Shown one piece after another: positions 28,230 to 37,998 of a stretch of DNA of 64,000 nt. The translations under genes were made by a program, and so were the position numbers. The notes below the pieces were generated by a model. The model worked only from the letters and a program-made list of their open reading frames with translations, was not told the origin of the DNA and searched no databases. The stretch comes from Ignavibacteria bacterium (GTDB lineage Bacteria > Bacteroidota > Ignavibacteria > Tepidaquicellales > Tepidaquicellaceae). Every line of letters starts with the position of its first letter. Position 1 is the first letter of the stretch. The stretch covers positions 1 through 64,000 of the forward strand of contig JADJTX010000031.1 of NCBI GenBank assembly GCA_016710985.1, given 5' to 3'.

Positions 28230-28919
28230 TCAGCTTAGTAATTCTAAAACACGCCTGGCAATTTCCTTTTTTCTTTTGACATAATTATCACCGTTATCTT
28301 TTCTGTTAATATACTTTCTGCAAAGTTCAGAAGCATATTTCAGTTCTTCTTTAGCTGATGGCAGATCAATATCTGTCAAAGCCAGTAAGGTATAGAAGAA
28401 AGGAAACCTTCTCCATTTACCTTTACCGTCGCGCATTGATCTTAAATATTTAATTCCTGAGTCTAAAGCTTTCTTATTTTTATTTACACCTTCAGCTGAA
28501 ATATTTCTCCATAGAGCTGCTGTGCATTTTCCGCAGCAGAACATACCCAATGGATAAATTCCCAGCTTGTAATTTTTTTCCAGCACATTCTTTATCCCTG
28601 ATCTTGCTTTATCAAATGCAGCTTGAACTTTCTTATCTTTAACATTTAGTAAATGCAATGCTCTTAAAGACTCTTCACCAAGTATATGCGCACTAGACGC
28701 TTTTGATGTAAGCTTATCACCTGTAAAAAGTATTATCCCTTTAAAATCATTGTCAGTTGGTGCAAACATATTTGTATAAGATCCTTTTAAACCCTGCCTT
28801 TCAGTTATCCATTTTGCAAGCTGATTTCTTTCCGATGAACTTAAAACAGTGCCATCGAAAAATTTTTGATTCAGATTATCGAGTGTTTTGTAAAGACTTT
28901 TTGTGTGGATAATGCTCAT
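28230..28919 (-). CDS. conserved-looking hypothetical protein with a CCGKC motif
   Basis: The 229-residue protein has no signal peptide or membrane segment and is rich in helices. A central GMFCCGKCTAALWRNI carries three cysteines, followed by regularly spaced basic helices (KYLRSMRDGKGKWRRFPFFY). I do not recognise the family. The alternating helices with GxxxLR-type repeats could be an alpha/alpha barrel, but this is a guess. The codon composition matches its neighbours. It ends exactly where queF ends, on the opposite strand, with no spacer. Confidence 0.6.
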   Translation of the reverse strand: MSIIHTKSLYKTLDNLNQKFFDGTVLSSSERNQLAKWITERQGLKGSYTNMFAPTDNDFKGIILFTGDKLTSKASSAHILGEESLRALHLLNVKDKKVQAAFDKARSGIKNVLEKNYKLGIYPLGMFCCGKCTAALWRNISAEGVNKNKKALDSGIKYLRSMRDGKGKWRRFPFFYTLLALTDIDLPSAKEELKYASELCRKYINRKDNGDNYVKRKKEIARRVLELLS

Positions 28920-28934
28920 GTTGAATAATTTTTA

Positions 28935-29111
28935 TTATTTATTAGTTACTCGGATAGATTTTACTATCAGGTAAATCATGAATATGATTGCTGCTGCAGT
29001 AAGAAGAATGACAAAAATAATGCATGCAATTAACATAAAGAACACGGCAATCAAAAAAACAATAAGGAATGTAAAAGCAACGAAGACAAATAGTTTGACA
29101 AGAACTTCCAT
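28935..29111 (-). CDS. small two-helix membrane protein
   Basis: From ATG at 29111 the product is 58 residues: MEVLVKLFVFVAFTFLIVFL, then a second long hydrophobic stretch (MLIACIIFVILLTAAAIIFMIYLIV) and a basic end (KSIRVTNK). The frame is open further upstream to 29189, but that part is only the SSL repeats of a 9-bp array, so the internal ATG is preferred. Function unknown. It lies 15 bp upstream of the CCGKC gene on the same strand. Confidence 0.45.
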   Translation of the reverse strand: MEVLVKLFVFVAFTFLIVFLIAVFFMLIACIIFVILLTAAAIIFMIYLIVKSIRVTNK

Positions 29112-29137
29112 AAATATATTTACTGAATACGGGTTTA

Positions 29138-29210
29138 AACTCAATGAACTCAATGAACTCAATGAACTCAATGAACTCAATGAACTCAATGAACTCTATG
29201 AACTCTATGA
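29138..29210. repeat. 9-bp array (AACTCAATG x8) after oppF
   Basis: Eight units begin immediately after the oppF TAG at 29212-29214; the coding-strand unit is TTCATTGAG. Confidence 0.9.
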
Positions 29211-29211
29211 A

Positions 29212-30219
29212 CTAAGCGCTCACATACGGACAGGCGGCAAAGTGCTCAACAGTTTTTAATTCAAGAACAGGTATGAAGTCAGCGCACTCGGGTTTTGCGA
29301 TCGGGCATCTTGTTCTGAAGACACATCCGCTGGGTTTATTCATAGGACTCGGTACATCTCCTTTTAAAATAATTCGTTCTTTGTTTTTAAGTTTTGGATT
29401 AGGAAGAGGCACTGCAGAAAGCAAAGCCCTGCTGTATGGATGGATCGGATGGTGATATACTTTTTCGCCCGGACCGAGCTCGACTATTTTCCCGAGGTAC
29501 ATGACAGAGATCCGCGAACTTATATGTTCTACGACAGACAGATCATGGGCGACGAACAGCAAAGTCAGATCAAATTCACTTTGTAATTCCTGAAGTAAGT
29601 TTATAACCTGCGCCTGTATGGAAACATCGAGAGCTGATACCGGTTCATCTGCAATGATGATCTTGGGATTTGTAGCTAAAGCTCTTGCAATTCCGATCCG
29701 CTGTCTTTGACCACCTGAAAATTCGTGAGGATATCTTTTTGATTGTTCTGCCTGTAAACCGACTTTTTCGAGAAGCCAGGCTACTCTATCCATTCTTTCA
29801 TTCTTAGACATTTTAGTATGATAAAGCAAAGGTTCTTCAATGATCTGTCCGACCGACAGTCTTGAATTTAGAGAAGAATAAGGATCCTGAAATATCATTT
29901 GAATCAGACCCCTGTATTTTCTCATTTCATTATTGTTCAGCCTCAGTAAATTTACTTCACCTTCATCTGTTCTGATCCATACTTCCCCGGAGATCTCAAC
30001 GCCCGGCGCAGAAAATTTAAGAATGTTAATTACAGTCTTACCTATCGTTGATTTTCCGCAGCCTGATTCTCCAACCAATCCCATGGTCTCACCTTTCTTA
30101 ATTTCCAGATTGACATCATCAACGGCTTTTACTTCCGCTACTTTTTTAAGAAACAGTCCGCCCGATACAGGAAATTTCACAACTAAATTTTTTATCTCTA
30201 AAATATTTTCAGGCTTCAT
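29212..30219 (-). CDS. oppF: oligopeptide ABC transporter ATP-binding protein OppF/DppF
   Basis: The 335-residue ATPase has Walker A GLVGESGCGKST, QMIFQDPYSSLNSR, signature SGGQRQRIGIARAL and Walker B IIIADEPVSALD. It also has the C-terminal oligopeptide-transporter extension with GCVFRTRCPIAKPEC, whose cysteines bind an iron-sulfur cluster or metal in some relatives. It pairs with OppD to power peptide import at the inner membrane. It is the last gene of a five-gene operon, and its stop is followed directly by a 9-bp array. Confidence 0.93.
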   Translation of the reverse strand: MKPENILEIKNLVVKFPVSGGLFLKKVAEVKAVDDVNLEIKKGETMGLVGESGCGKSTIGKTVINILKFSAPGVEISGEVWIRTDEGEVNLLRLNNNEMRKYRGLIQMIFQDPYSSLNSRLSVGQIIEEPLLYHTKMSKNERMDRVAWLLEKVGLQAEQSKRYPHEFSGGQRQRIGIARALATNPKIIIADEPVSALDVSIQAQVINLLQELQSEFDLTLLFVAHDLSVVEHISSRISVMYLGKIVELGPGEKVYHHPIHPYSRALLSAVPLPNPKLKNKERIILKGDVPSPMNKPSGCVFRTRCPIAKPECADFIPVLELKTVEHFAACPYVSA

Positions 30220-30223
30220 CTTT

Positions 30224-30309
30224 TAGTATTGGGTATTGAGTATTGAGTATTGAGTATTGAGTTTTTATTCATTTTCATTGTTCATTATTCATTGCTCATT
30301 GTTCATTGT
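30224..30309. repeat. 7-bp arrays between oppD and oppF
   Basis: GTATTGA units at 30224-30263 and TTCATTG-type units at 30268-30309 are present. The second overlaps the end of oppD, so its last codons (Tyr-Asn-Glu-Gln-stop) are array sequence. Confidence 0.85.
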
Positions 30310-31363
30310 AAAGGTGGCATCTCACAAAATGTTTTGGCTCTATTTCCAAAAGCTCCGGCTCTACGTCCCAGCATTTTTCAAAAACTTTAGTACAGCGTGT
30401 GGCAAACTTGCATCCTTTTGGTAATTCAAGTATATGCGGTATGATCCCCGGTATTGCCTGAAGAGTTTCCTTCGGCTTGTCGGGATCAGGTAAAGATTCC
30501 AGCAGTCCTACTGTATAAGGATGTAAGGGATTTTCAAAAAGCGGATCAGCATCAGCGATCTCCTGAATTTTCCCGCCATACATGACGATCACACGATGAC
30601 ATGTTTCAGCTACAACGCCAAGGTTGTGAGTTATTAATAGTATAGCTGCTTCCTTTCTTTCATCTTTAAGTTTTAACATGAGATCAAGGATCTGAGCCTG
30701 AATGGTTACATCAAGTGCAGTTGTCGGTTCATCTGCAATCAGCAAAGCCGGATTGCATGACAGAGCCATCGCTATCATAACTCTCTGCCGCATTCCTCCG
30801 CTGAAAAGATGAGGGTAGTCATTCATTCTTTTTTCTGCAGACGGAATACCAACGAGCTCAAGCATTTTAACACCTTTGGCAATAGCTTCCTCTTTAGTTA
30901 CTTTTTCATGCTGAAGAATTACTTCAGTTATCTGATCTCCGATTTTCATTACAGGATTCAGAGATGTCATCGGCTCCTGAAATATCATTGAAATATCCTT
31001 GCCGCGGTACTTCCGCATTTCATCATAAGAAATTTTCAAAAGGTCAGTTCCTTTATAAATAACTTCTCCGGCTACAATTTTTCCCGGAGGATCAGGTACT
31101 AATCTTGCTATTGAATATGCGGTCACTGACTTCCCTGAGCCTGATTCACCAACGATCCCCAGAACTTCACCTTCATAAATATCAAAACTCACACCGTCCA
31201 CCGCCTTAGCCGGAACCTTACCGGTCAGATATTTATCAGATGCATATAATTTATTCAGATCACTGTCATGAGAAATATCATGCACAGAAATTTGCTTATC
31301 TGTAGCTTCTACAAAAAAGTAAGTTCGTAAATTTTTTATTTCAAATAGTTTATTCTTTTCCAT
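30296..31363 (-). CDS. oppD: oligopeptide ABC transporter ATP-binding protein OppD/DppD
   Basis: The 355-residue ATPase has Walker A GIVGESGSGKSV, ISMIFQEPMTSLNPV, signature SGGMRQRVMIAMAL and Walker B LLIADEPTTALD. The C-terminal GCKFATRCTKVFEKC extension is typical of this subfamily. An N-terminal insert of about 35 residues (residues ~17-50, FVEATDKQISVHDISHDSD) separates the first strand from Walker A and is longer than usual. Its partner is OppF. The last residues lie inside a 7-bp array, implying the array reached into the coding region. Confidence 0.93.
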   Translation of the reverse strand: MEKNKLFEIKNLRTYFFVEATDKQISVHDISHDSDLNKLYASDKYLTGKVPAKAVDGVSFDIYEGEVLGIVGESGSGKSVTAYSIARLVPDPPGKIVAGEVIYKGTDLLKISYDEMRKYRGKDISMIFQEPMTSLNPVMKIGDQITEVILQHEKVTKEEAIAKGVKMLELVGIPSAEKRMNDYPHLFSGGMRQRVMIAMALSCNPALLIADEPTTALDVTIQAQILDLMLKLKDERKEAAILLITHNLGVVAETCHRVIVMYGGKIQEIADADPLFENPLHPYTVGLLESLPDPDKPKETLQAIPGIIPHILELPKGCKFATRCTKVFEKCWDVEPELLEIEPKHFVRCHLYNEQ

Positions 31364-31393
31364 TTCTTTTAATAATCTAATAAGCGGTAATTA

Positions 31394-31468
31394 AATCTTA
31401 TGAATCTTATAAATCTTATGAATCTTATAAATCTTATAAATCTTATGAATCTTATAAATCTTATGAAT
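31394..31468. repeat. 9-bp array (AATCTTATG/AATCTTATA) after oppC
   Basis: About eight units start within 10 bp of the oppC stop; the coding-strand unit is ATTCATAAG. Confidence 0.9.
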
Positions 31469-31473
31469 CCAAT

Positions 31474-32535
31474 TTATCTCAATCTTGAGTATACCTTCGG
31501 ATCAAACGCTTCCCGTATCGCTTCACCAATGAAAGTAATTGACAGCAATGTCAGGAACATTGCCAGAAGCGGTGTAGCGATCAGCCACCATTTCTCAATG
31601 TTCTGCATTCCCTGATTCATAAGCTGCCCCCAGCTTGGTGTGGGAGGCGGTAAGCCAAATCCGAGATAGTCCAGCGCTATCAGAGAAAAAATGTTTGCGA
31701 CAATTATAAATGGTAAAAATGTTATCACAGGTGTCAAAGCGTTAGGCAGAATGTGTTTAAAAATTATTGTTGAACTTTTTGCTCCCATGGATATTGCAGC
31801 TGACACATAATCCCTTGCTTTCTCACGGTAAAATTCACCTCTGATGTAATAGGTCATGTTCATCCATCCGAACAATGTCAGTACAATTGTAAGAAGCAAA
31901 AAATTAGGATTAAGAATGGAACTCAGAATGATCATTACAAAAAGGAAAGGAAGTGTACTCCAGATTTCAATGAATCTCTGTCCGAAAATATCAATCTTTC
32001 CTCCGAAGAATCCGAGCATTGAGCCTATTGAAATTCCGACGAGGTAACTGAAAAATGATACTACCAAAGAGAAGCTCAGACCGATATTAAAACCGTAAAC
32101 CAGTCTTGCAAAAACATCCCTGCCTCTGTCATCAGTACCGAATATGTGCTCGCTGTTAGGAGGAGTGGGAGGAATTTCAGTTAATTCATCAAGCAAATTT
32201 TCATTAGGTCCGAAAGGGTACAACGGCATTAATACCCAGTTATCTGAATCTGCCTCTTTAAACTGTTGCTTTAAAAGCCTGTAGTTAGCTTCCCCCTGTA
32301 CTCCCTGCTGTTTGAATGTTTCCGCCGAATAAAATTTAACTACCGGGAAATAATATTCGCCGTCATACTTTACAATCAAAGCATCCCGGTTTACAAAAAA
32401 GGGAAGAAAAAATGATAAGATGAAAAAGAATACAATTATTAAAAACGAATAATATCCTCTTTTTATCGTCTTAAATTTCTTCCATCTCTTTTTAAAAATC
32501 GATGTCGAAACTTTTTTCTCTGCTTTGTCTGACAT
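31474..32535 (-). CDS. oppC: oligopeptide ABC transporter permease OppC/DppC
   Basis: The 353-residue inner-membrane protein has one N-terminal helix (YYSFLIIVFFFILSFFLPF) and a large periplasmic segment to about residue 130. Five more helices follow, with the EAA-type loop ISMGAKSSTIIFKHILPNAL that contacts the ATPases. HIFGTDDRGRDVFARL and LDYLGFGLPPPTPSWGQLM are characteristic of OppC/DppC. The periplasmic insertion is long for the family. It is flanked on both sides by short tandem arrays within the operon. Confidence 0.93.
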   Translation of the reverse strand: MSDKAEKKVSTSIFKKRWKKFKTIKRGYYSFLIIVFFFILSFFLPFFVNRDALIVKYDGEYYFPVVKFYSAETFKQQGVQGEANYRLLKQQFKEADSDNWVLMPLYPFGPNENLLDELTEIPPTPPNSEHIFGTDDRGRDVFARLVYGFNIGLSFSLVVSFFSYLVGISIGSMLGFFGGKIDIFGQRFIEIWSTLPFLFVMIILSSILNPNFLLLTIVLTLFGWMNMTYYIRGEFYREKARDYVSAAISMGAKSSTIIFKHILPNALTPVITFLPFIIVANIFSLIALDYLGFGLPPPTPSWGQLMNQGMQNIEKWWLIATPLLAMFLTLLSITFIGEAIREAFDPKVYSRLR

Positions 32536-32536
32536 T

Positions 32537-32713
32537 TGGGTATTAAGTATTTGGTATTAAGTAGTATTTCAAAATGTAATACTAACTATATAAACTAAAT
32601 AAACTAAATGAACTATATAAACTTAACAAACTTTAAAGAACTTAAAAACTCTAAAAAACTTAAAGAACTTAAAGAACTTAAAGAACTTAAAGAACTTAAA
32701 GAACTTAAAGAAC
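32537..32713. repeat. arrays between oppB and oppC
   Basis: Positions 32537-32568 hold GTATTAAGTA-type units next to the oppC start. Positions 32584-32713 hold 9-mers AACTATATA and AACTTAAAG that run up to and touch the oppB stop codon (TAG at 32713-32715); the coding-strand unit is TTCTTTAAG. Confidence 0.9.
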
Positions 32714-33744
32714 TATTTAAACCGTATTCTCGGATCGACGAACGCATAAATTATATCTGAAATTATATTACCTATAAGAAGTAACAGCGAAGAAATCACT
32801 AAGATACCCATCACAACGGGGTAGTCACGCTGAACAATGGATTTAAAGCCGAGCAATCCGATGCCGTCTATGTTAAATACAGTTTCAATCAAAACTCCAC
32901 CTGCTAATATTAAGCTTAAAAAATGTCCGAGTCCGGTTGCTATAGGTATTAAAGAATTTCTCAGGGCATGATGAAATATTACTCTCTTTTCAGAAATACC
33001 TTTTGAAAAAGCTGTCCTGATATAATCCTGTGAAAGATTTTCTATTACAGAATTTTTTGTTAAAATAGTTAAAGTAGCAAACCCGCCAGCAACATAAGCC
33101 AGTACAGGGAGAACCGTATGGTGTATCTGGTCGGTAATTTTACCAAAGAAAGACAGATCATCCCAGTCCTGTGACCTGAAACCGCCAAGAGGAAACCAGT
33201 CAAGAAAGCTGCCTCCTCCGAAAACTACAAGTAAAAAAGCGCCGAGAGCAAATCCGGGAATTGAATAGCCGATGAATACAAGAACAGAGCTTAGTATATC
33301 AAAAGTAGATCCATTCTTAACCGCTTTATAAACACCAAGCGGAATACAAACAATATAGGTTAGTATGAAACCAATAAATCCGAAGTAAATTGAAACGGGG
33401 AATCTGCTTGTGATCACGTCCCATACAGGTTCAGCATACACATAGGACTTTCCTAAATTCAGCTGGAGTAAATTCCCCAGCCACAAAAAATATCTTTCAT
33501 GGATCGGCTTATCAAAGCCATAGAATTTTTTAATTTCTTCCATGGCAGACTCGGGAATGTTGATTCCGGTACTTGTATTCGATGATGAGGGACCATCTCC
33601 CATAGCGCCTCCCATGCGGATCTTCATTATTTCCATTTCAAGAGGTCCGCCGGGAACAATCTGAAGAATTACAAAAGTAATTAAAGTGATACCTATAAAT
33701 GTTGGTATGATAAGTAAAAAACGCCGAACGAAATAATTGAACAT
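32713..33744 (-). CDS. oppB: oligopeptide ABC transporter permease OppB/DppB
   Basis: The 343-residue permease begins MFNYFVRRFLLIIPTFIGIT. It has about six helices, the loop FSKGISEKRVIFHHALRNSL for ATPase contact, and ends DIIYAFVDPRIRF, all typical of OppB/DppB. It starts 35 bp downstream of the binding-protein gene, the only gap in this operon without an array. With OppC it forms the peptide channel. Confidence 0.94.
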   Translation of the reverse strand: MFNYFVRRFLLIIPTFIGITLITFVILQIVPGGPLEMEIMKIRMGGAMGDGPSSSNTSTGINIPESAMEEIKKFYGFDKPIHERYFLWLGNLLQLNLGKSYVYAEPVWDVITSRFPVSIYFGFIGFILTYIVCIPLGVYKAVKNGSTFDILSSVLVFIGYSIPGFALGAFLLVVFGGGSFLDWFPLGGFRSQDWDDLSFFGKITDQIHHTVLPVLAYVAGGFATLTILTKNSVIENLSQDYIRTAFSKGISEKRVIFHHALRNSLIPIATGLGHFLSLILAGGVLIETVFNIDGIGLLGFKSIVQRDYPVVMGILVISSLLLLIGNIISDIIYAFVDPRIRFK

Positions 33745-33778
33745 AAAAAATTATGTTTATGAAAAATACGCTGCAGAA

Positions 33779-35724
33779 TTAATTTAGTTTTGCTTCCAGT
33801 TGTTTTTTTACATCTAGCCAGTATTTATTTTCCGCAGGAAGAATAGGCATTGTTAATTTATTATCCTTAACTGCCGCCTGATATTCTGAATCTTTTTCAG
33901 CATCCAGATACCATAATCTCGGGACTACAAGGTAGTCGTCGGTTTTTGTGATCATACCCGGAGGGAAACCGAATTTATTGTGAAATGCAATTCTTTCAGC
34001 AGGATAATACCAGGTAAAAGCATAACCAATATAATCAGTTGCAATTTTATCTATCTGCCTTATAAGCTTAATTCTTTCCGTTCTGTCAAATTCTTTATTG
34101 TATTTTTCGATCAATTCATCAATTCGCGGGTCTGCAATTCCCGGCCAGTTTGTGCTGTTGTCTGCTTTTGCTGAAGATGTGCTGAAAGATGTTTGCGGAT
34201 TCGGATATCTTAATCCTCCCCATGCAGCAACCAACATTGTAAAATTTCTTTCGTTACCTAATTTAAAATTTGTTGTTCCGTCGACTTGTTTGAGATTTAA
34301 TTTTACACCTGCCTTTTTTAGATCTTCCTGATATACGGTAAGGAATTTTTCAAGAGAAGCGCTTCCAAACGGTAATTCTACTTCAAATACTTTACCGTCT
34401 TTTGTAAGATAACCGTCACTGTTCTTTTGAGTGTATCCGGCTTCTGCAAGTAATTTTACGCCTTCATCAAAATTATATTCTATCTTTACATCTTCAGGGT
34501 TTTCATATGGTGAATTAGCATAATATGAATAGAGCAATGCAGCGGAATTTCTGAAAAGTTTTTCGAGGATCTTCTTTCTGTCAAGTAAATGTGCAAATGC
34601 CTTTCTTACTTTAATGTCATTAAAAGGAGGCTTTCTCATATTGAATGCAAAACCTCTGGTGCCGGCAGGATTCTCATTGTATACTTCCACCTTCTGAATC
34701 AATCCGCGTTTTGTTTCATCTATGTCAAGACCTTCTATCCAGTTATTTGCCCTGGTTACTCCTGTAAATGCAAGGACATCAATATCTCCTTTTTTAAACT
34801 TTTCAAATTCAAGTTTCTGATCTGTCACGACATCAAATCTTACAACATCAAAATTGTTCAAACCGATGTTTGCTGAATCATTTTCAGCCCAGTAATCACT
34901 CCTTCTCTTTATTGAAATGGATTGTCCTTTCTTGATGTCATTCTTGTCAATAACATACGGACCGGTACCCGGGACTGCATCAAACTGGAACTTTTCAAGA
35001 TATTCTTTTCCGGTTATACCTCCGACATAATGTGATGGTAAAATTGCCATTGTACTGAAATATAAAAATAATCTCCAGTCCGCAAGTTTTTCATTTACTT
35101 TAGTTGTAACGATATACTTACTAACAGCAACCGGCTGATCATATTTTTTAAAAAGCTCGTTTGTCTCAGGTGTTAAAATTCCTTCGTCCACTCTGAGTTT
35201 CCATGTGTCAACTACATCCTGAGCTACAACAGGTTTACCGTCAGCCCATCTTGCTCTTGGATCAATTCTGAAAGAAAAATCTTTCTTATCTTCTGATATT
35301 TTCCAGTGAGTAGCAAGTGAAGGAGCAAAATCTTCTGTTACCGGATCAAGGGTTAATAAGCCTTCATACATCATGTCAGCTGCCATACGTGTAAAATAAG
35401 AATTCTCATCTTTTCCTACGCTTCTCAGTGTAGCTGGGAAATCCGGCATGGACATAACAATCATTCCGCCTTTGGTTGCCTTAGGATTTCCAAGTATACT
35501 TACCTTGCTGTTTGTTGTCCATCCCTCTCCTGTAAATCCGTTTCCGCCCATTTCAGCAGATACAGAGGGTCAGCTCCGGGAGGTGTATCGAATTGTTTTA
35601 TTGAAATTGGTTTGGATTCTATCTTGGAAGTTGTTGATTTTTTTTTGTCATTGCTGCCGCAAGAAACTAAAAGGGTTGATAATATTAAAGCAATTGCAGG
35701 GAATAAAAAATATTTTATTCGCAT
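33779..35724 (-). CDS. oppA: peptide-binding lipoprotein OppA/DppA (one frameshift)
   Basis: The N-terminus is a lipoprotein signal with lipobox LLVSC (Cys22). The mature part follows the SBP family 5 pattern: TDDYLVVPRLW near the end, AARWADGKPVVAQDVVDTWK, AVPGTGPYVIDKN, RGFAFNMRKPPFNDIKVRKA and AAWGGLRYPNP. A single-base indel near 35540-35553 separates the signal and first ~55 residues from the rest; the joined protein is about 645 residues, normal for this class. It captures peptides for the OppBCDF transporter encoded directly downstream. Confidence 0.92.
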
Positions 35725-35813
35725 TCGTTAATTCTCCTTAGTTAATAATTGTTTCCAATATAAAAAATGAATTATTAAATTAATAGTTTTTAAGTTATAC
35801 ATTTTATGTTTTG

Positions 35814-36005
35814 TGATTGGTTAATTGGTTAAATGGTTAAATGGTTAAATCGTTAAATGGTTAAATGGTTAAACGGTTAAATGGCTGTTTGGTTTTTGAT
35901 TAATTATCTATCAAATTTCTCATTCTCATTACTCATTACTCATTACTCATTACTCATTACTCATTACTCATTACTCATTACTCATTACTCATTACTCATT
36001 ACTCA
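35814..36005. repeat. 8-bp and 7-bp arrays between divergent oppA and GSDH genes
   Basis: Positions 35814-35884 hold GGTTAAAT 8-mers and 35919-36005 hold TACTCAT 7-mers (about twelve exact units). The rest of the 417-bp gap shows no further gene. Confidence 0.92.
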
Positions 36006-36140
36006 AATACCTGTTATTAACTTCAATTTGTAAAAAGCATTCTATATCTTTACTCAAATTAAAATTCACTGCAATAAATTAAACCGCTTGGAATTTATTT
36101 ACCTGTGTAAAAGTTCAAAGCACTAAAAATCAGAGACAAC

Positions 36141-37598
36141 ATGAAAAAATTCAAACTTATCTTTACAGTTTTTCTTTTCTTAATTTTAATAAGAAATTCC
36201 TTTTCACAGCCTTATGAATTAGTTAATGCATTTCCAAATCTTTCATTCAGCGCACCTTTGTTTGTAACTCACAGTAATGACGGAAATAACAGGGTATTTG
36301 TTGTTGAAAAATCAGGTATAATAAGAGTCTTCCAAAATGATTCTAATACATCTGCGTCATCTAATTATTTAAACATTACTGACCGGGTAAGCTCTGCAGC
36401 CAGTGAAAGAGGGTTGCTGGGTCTGGCTTTTCATCCTAACTATGCTTCAAACGGATATCTCTATGTATATTATACAAGAGTAGGTGATTTTGCAAATGTT
36501 TTATCAAGATTCAGCAGAAGTGCATCCGACCCGAATAAAGCAGATTCATTAAGCGAACAAGTTCTTTGGGCTGTCAGCGATCCGTTTTCAAATCATAACG
36601 GCGGTATAATATTTTTCGGATTAGACGGATACCTGTATGTAGGAATGGGCGACGGTGGAAGTGCAGGAGATCCCGGGAACAGAGCTCAAAATACAAATGA
36701 AATGCTTGGAAAGATCCACAGAATAAATGTTGATACTGCTACTGGAGGAAATAATTATGGAATACCGCCGACTAATCCTTTCGCCTCAGGCGGCGGAAGA
36801 CCTGAAATTTTTAATGTGGGTATGAGAAATCCTTGGAGAATGAGTCAGGATCCGGTTACAGGACTGATCTACTGCGGAGACGTAGGACAGGGTGCATGGG
36901 AAGAAGTAGATATTCTTGAAGTCGGGAAAAATTACGGATGGAGATGCTATGAAGGAAATCATGAATATAATACTTCAGGATGCGGTCCAATTTCAAATTA
37001 CACTTTTCCTATTAAAGAATACTCTCACTCCGATGGTATTTCCATAACTGGCGGATATGTTTACAGAGGTCTCAGAAGACCGGAATTGACCGGAAGATAT
37101 ATTTACGGAGACTATGGAAGCAGAAAGATATGGAAATTAAAATATGAAAACGGTGTCGTCTCCGAAGACGAATTGATAATGACGGCTCCTTCAAATATTT
37201 ATTCCTTCGGAACGGATCAGAATAATGAACTGTATGTATGCGGCTCAAATAATACTATTTACAGATTCAATAAAAGTAATATTGTAGGTATCAACGGTAA
37301 TGTGAATACTGTTCCTGAAGGGTTCAGTCTGGATCAGAATTATCCAAACCCGTTTAATCCCGAAACTAATATAAGTTATTACATCCCGGAAATGTCAAAG
37401 GTTAGTCTCACTGTCTTTGATGCTTTAGGAAAAGAAATAAATACGCTCGTTAATACAAATCAGCTGCCGGGTAATTATAAGATCAGATGGAACGGAAAGG
37501 ATGCTTACGGAAATAATATTCCGAGCGGTGCATATTTTTATAAACTGACTGCAGGAAATAATTTCAGTGAAACGAAGAGAATGATAATGCTGAAGTAG
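36141..37598 (+). CDS. secreted PQQ-dependent sugar dehydrogenase-like protein with T9SS tail
   Basis: The 485-residue protein begins with a signal peptide (FKLIFTVFLFLILIRNSFSQ). Residues ~25-380 form the soluble glucose/sorbosone dehydrogenase propeller: ERGLLGLAFHPNYASNGYLY, SDPFSNHNGGIIFFGLDGYL, GMGDGGSAGDP, IFNVGMRNPWRM and CGDVGQGAWEEVD. The catalytic-His and Arg regions are recognisable. Residues ~395-485 are a T9SS sorting domain (FSLDQNYPNPFNPETNI...ETKRMIMLK), so it is exported and probably surface-attached. Substrate unknown. It is followed by a strong terminator. Confidence 0.88.
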   Translation: MKKFKLIFTVFLFLILIRNSFSQPYELVNAFPNLSFSAPLFVTHSNDGNNRVFVVEKSGIIRVFQNDSNTSASSNYLNITDRVSSAASERGLLGLAFHPNYASNGYLYVYYTRVGDFANVLSRFSRSASDPNKADSLSEQVLWAVSDPFSNHNGGIIFFGLDGYLYVGMGDGGSAGDPGNRAQNTNEMLGKIHRINVDTATGGNNYGIPPTNPFASGGGRPEIFNVGMRNPWRMSQDPVTGLIYCGDVGQGAWEEVDILEVGKNYGWRCYEGNHEYNTSGCGPISNYTFPIKEYSHSDGISITGGYVYRGLRRPELTGRYIYGDYGSRKIWKLKYENGVVSEDELIMTAPSNIYSFGTDQNNELYVCGSNNTIYRFNKSNIVGINGNVNTVPEGFSLDQNYPNPFNPETNISYYIPEMSKVSLTVFDALGKEINTLVNTNQLPGNYKIRWNGKDAYGNNIPSGAYFYKLTAGNNFSETKRMIMLK

Positions 37599-37630
37599 TT
37601 TATAGTTGATAGTTTATAATTTATAGTTAT

Positions 37631-37661
37631 AGCCGGAAGGAGAAATTTTTCCGGCTTTTTT
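37631..37661 (+). terminator. terminator after the GSDH-like gene
   Basis: AGCCGGAA and TTCCGGCT form an 8-bp stem followed by a T tract. The same CCGGAAG stem occurs after three other T9SS-protein genes. Confidence 0.85.
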
Positions 37662-37797
37662 ATTTCCGGTTTCGCATAACGGTAAACCTATGAAATACTG
37701 ATATTAATCTATGTTCACGACCAAAAATTTTCACGCAGATATTCGCAAATTGTTACCGGCAGAATTTCGCAGATAACAATCTTCCTAAAAAACCGAA

Positions 37798-37840
37798 ATC
37801 ACCACAGAGGTGCAGAGAACACAGAGTTACACAGAGAAAT
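37798..37840. repeat. CACAGAG-type dispersed repeat
   Basis: Several CACAGAG words at 9-11 bp spacing; related sequence at about 52750-52880. The surrounding gap 37662-37892 has no gene. Confidence 0.5.
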
Positions 37841-37892
37841 TTTTTATTAACTGAAGTTACGCAGCTACCGAATCTTAATAACTGAAGTTACA

Positions 37893-37998
37893 TTTTTGTC
37901 ATTCTGAACGAACGGAGCGTAGCGGAGTGAAGTGAAGAATCCAATAATAGAATGAAATAAAATGATTGAATTCTTCGCTTCACTCAGAATGACAAAAA
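37893..37998. repeat. REP/MITE-like palindromic element, copy 1
   Basis: The left arm TTTGTCATTCTGAACGAACG...GAAGAATCC and right arm GAATTCTTCGCTTCACTCAG AATGACAAA are near reverse complements around a short AT-rich centre. A second copy with the same architecture lies at 46188-46295. The right arm supplies the stop codon of the heptad-repeat ORF at 37984. Confidence 0.85.

Noticed and set aside
28935..29189. 84-residue version of the small membrane protein starting in SSL repeats
   Set aside because: The first 26 residues are the 9-bp array read in frame; the internal ATG at 29111 begins the real hydrophobic protein.
35919..36005. Iteron-type replication origin or plasmid addiction locus
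   Set aside because: No replication initiator, DnaA-box cluster or toxin-antitoxin pair is nearby, and similar arrays occur at nearly every gap.
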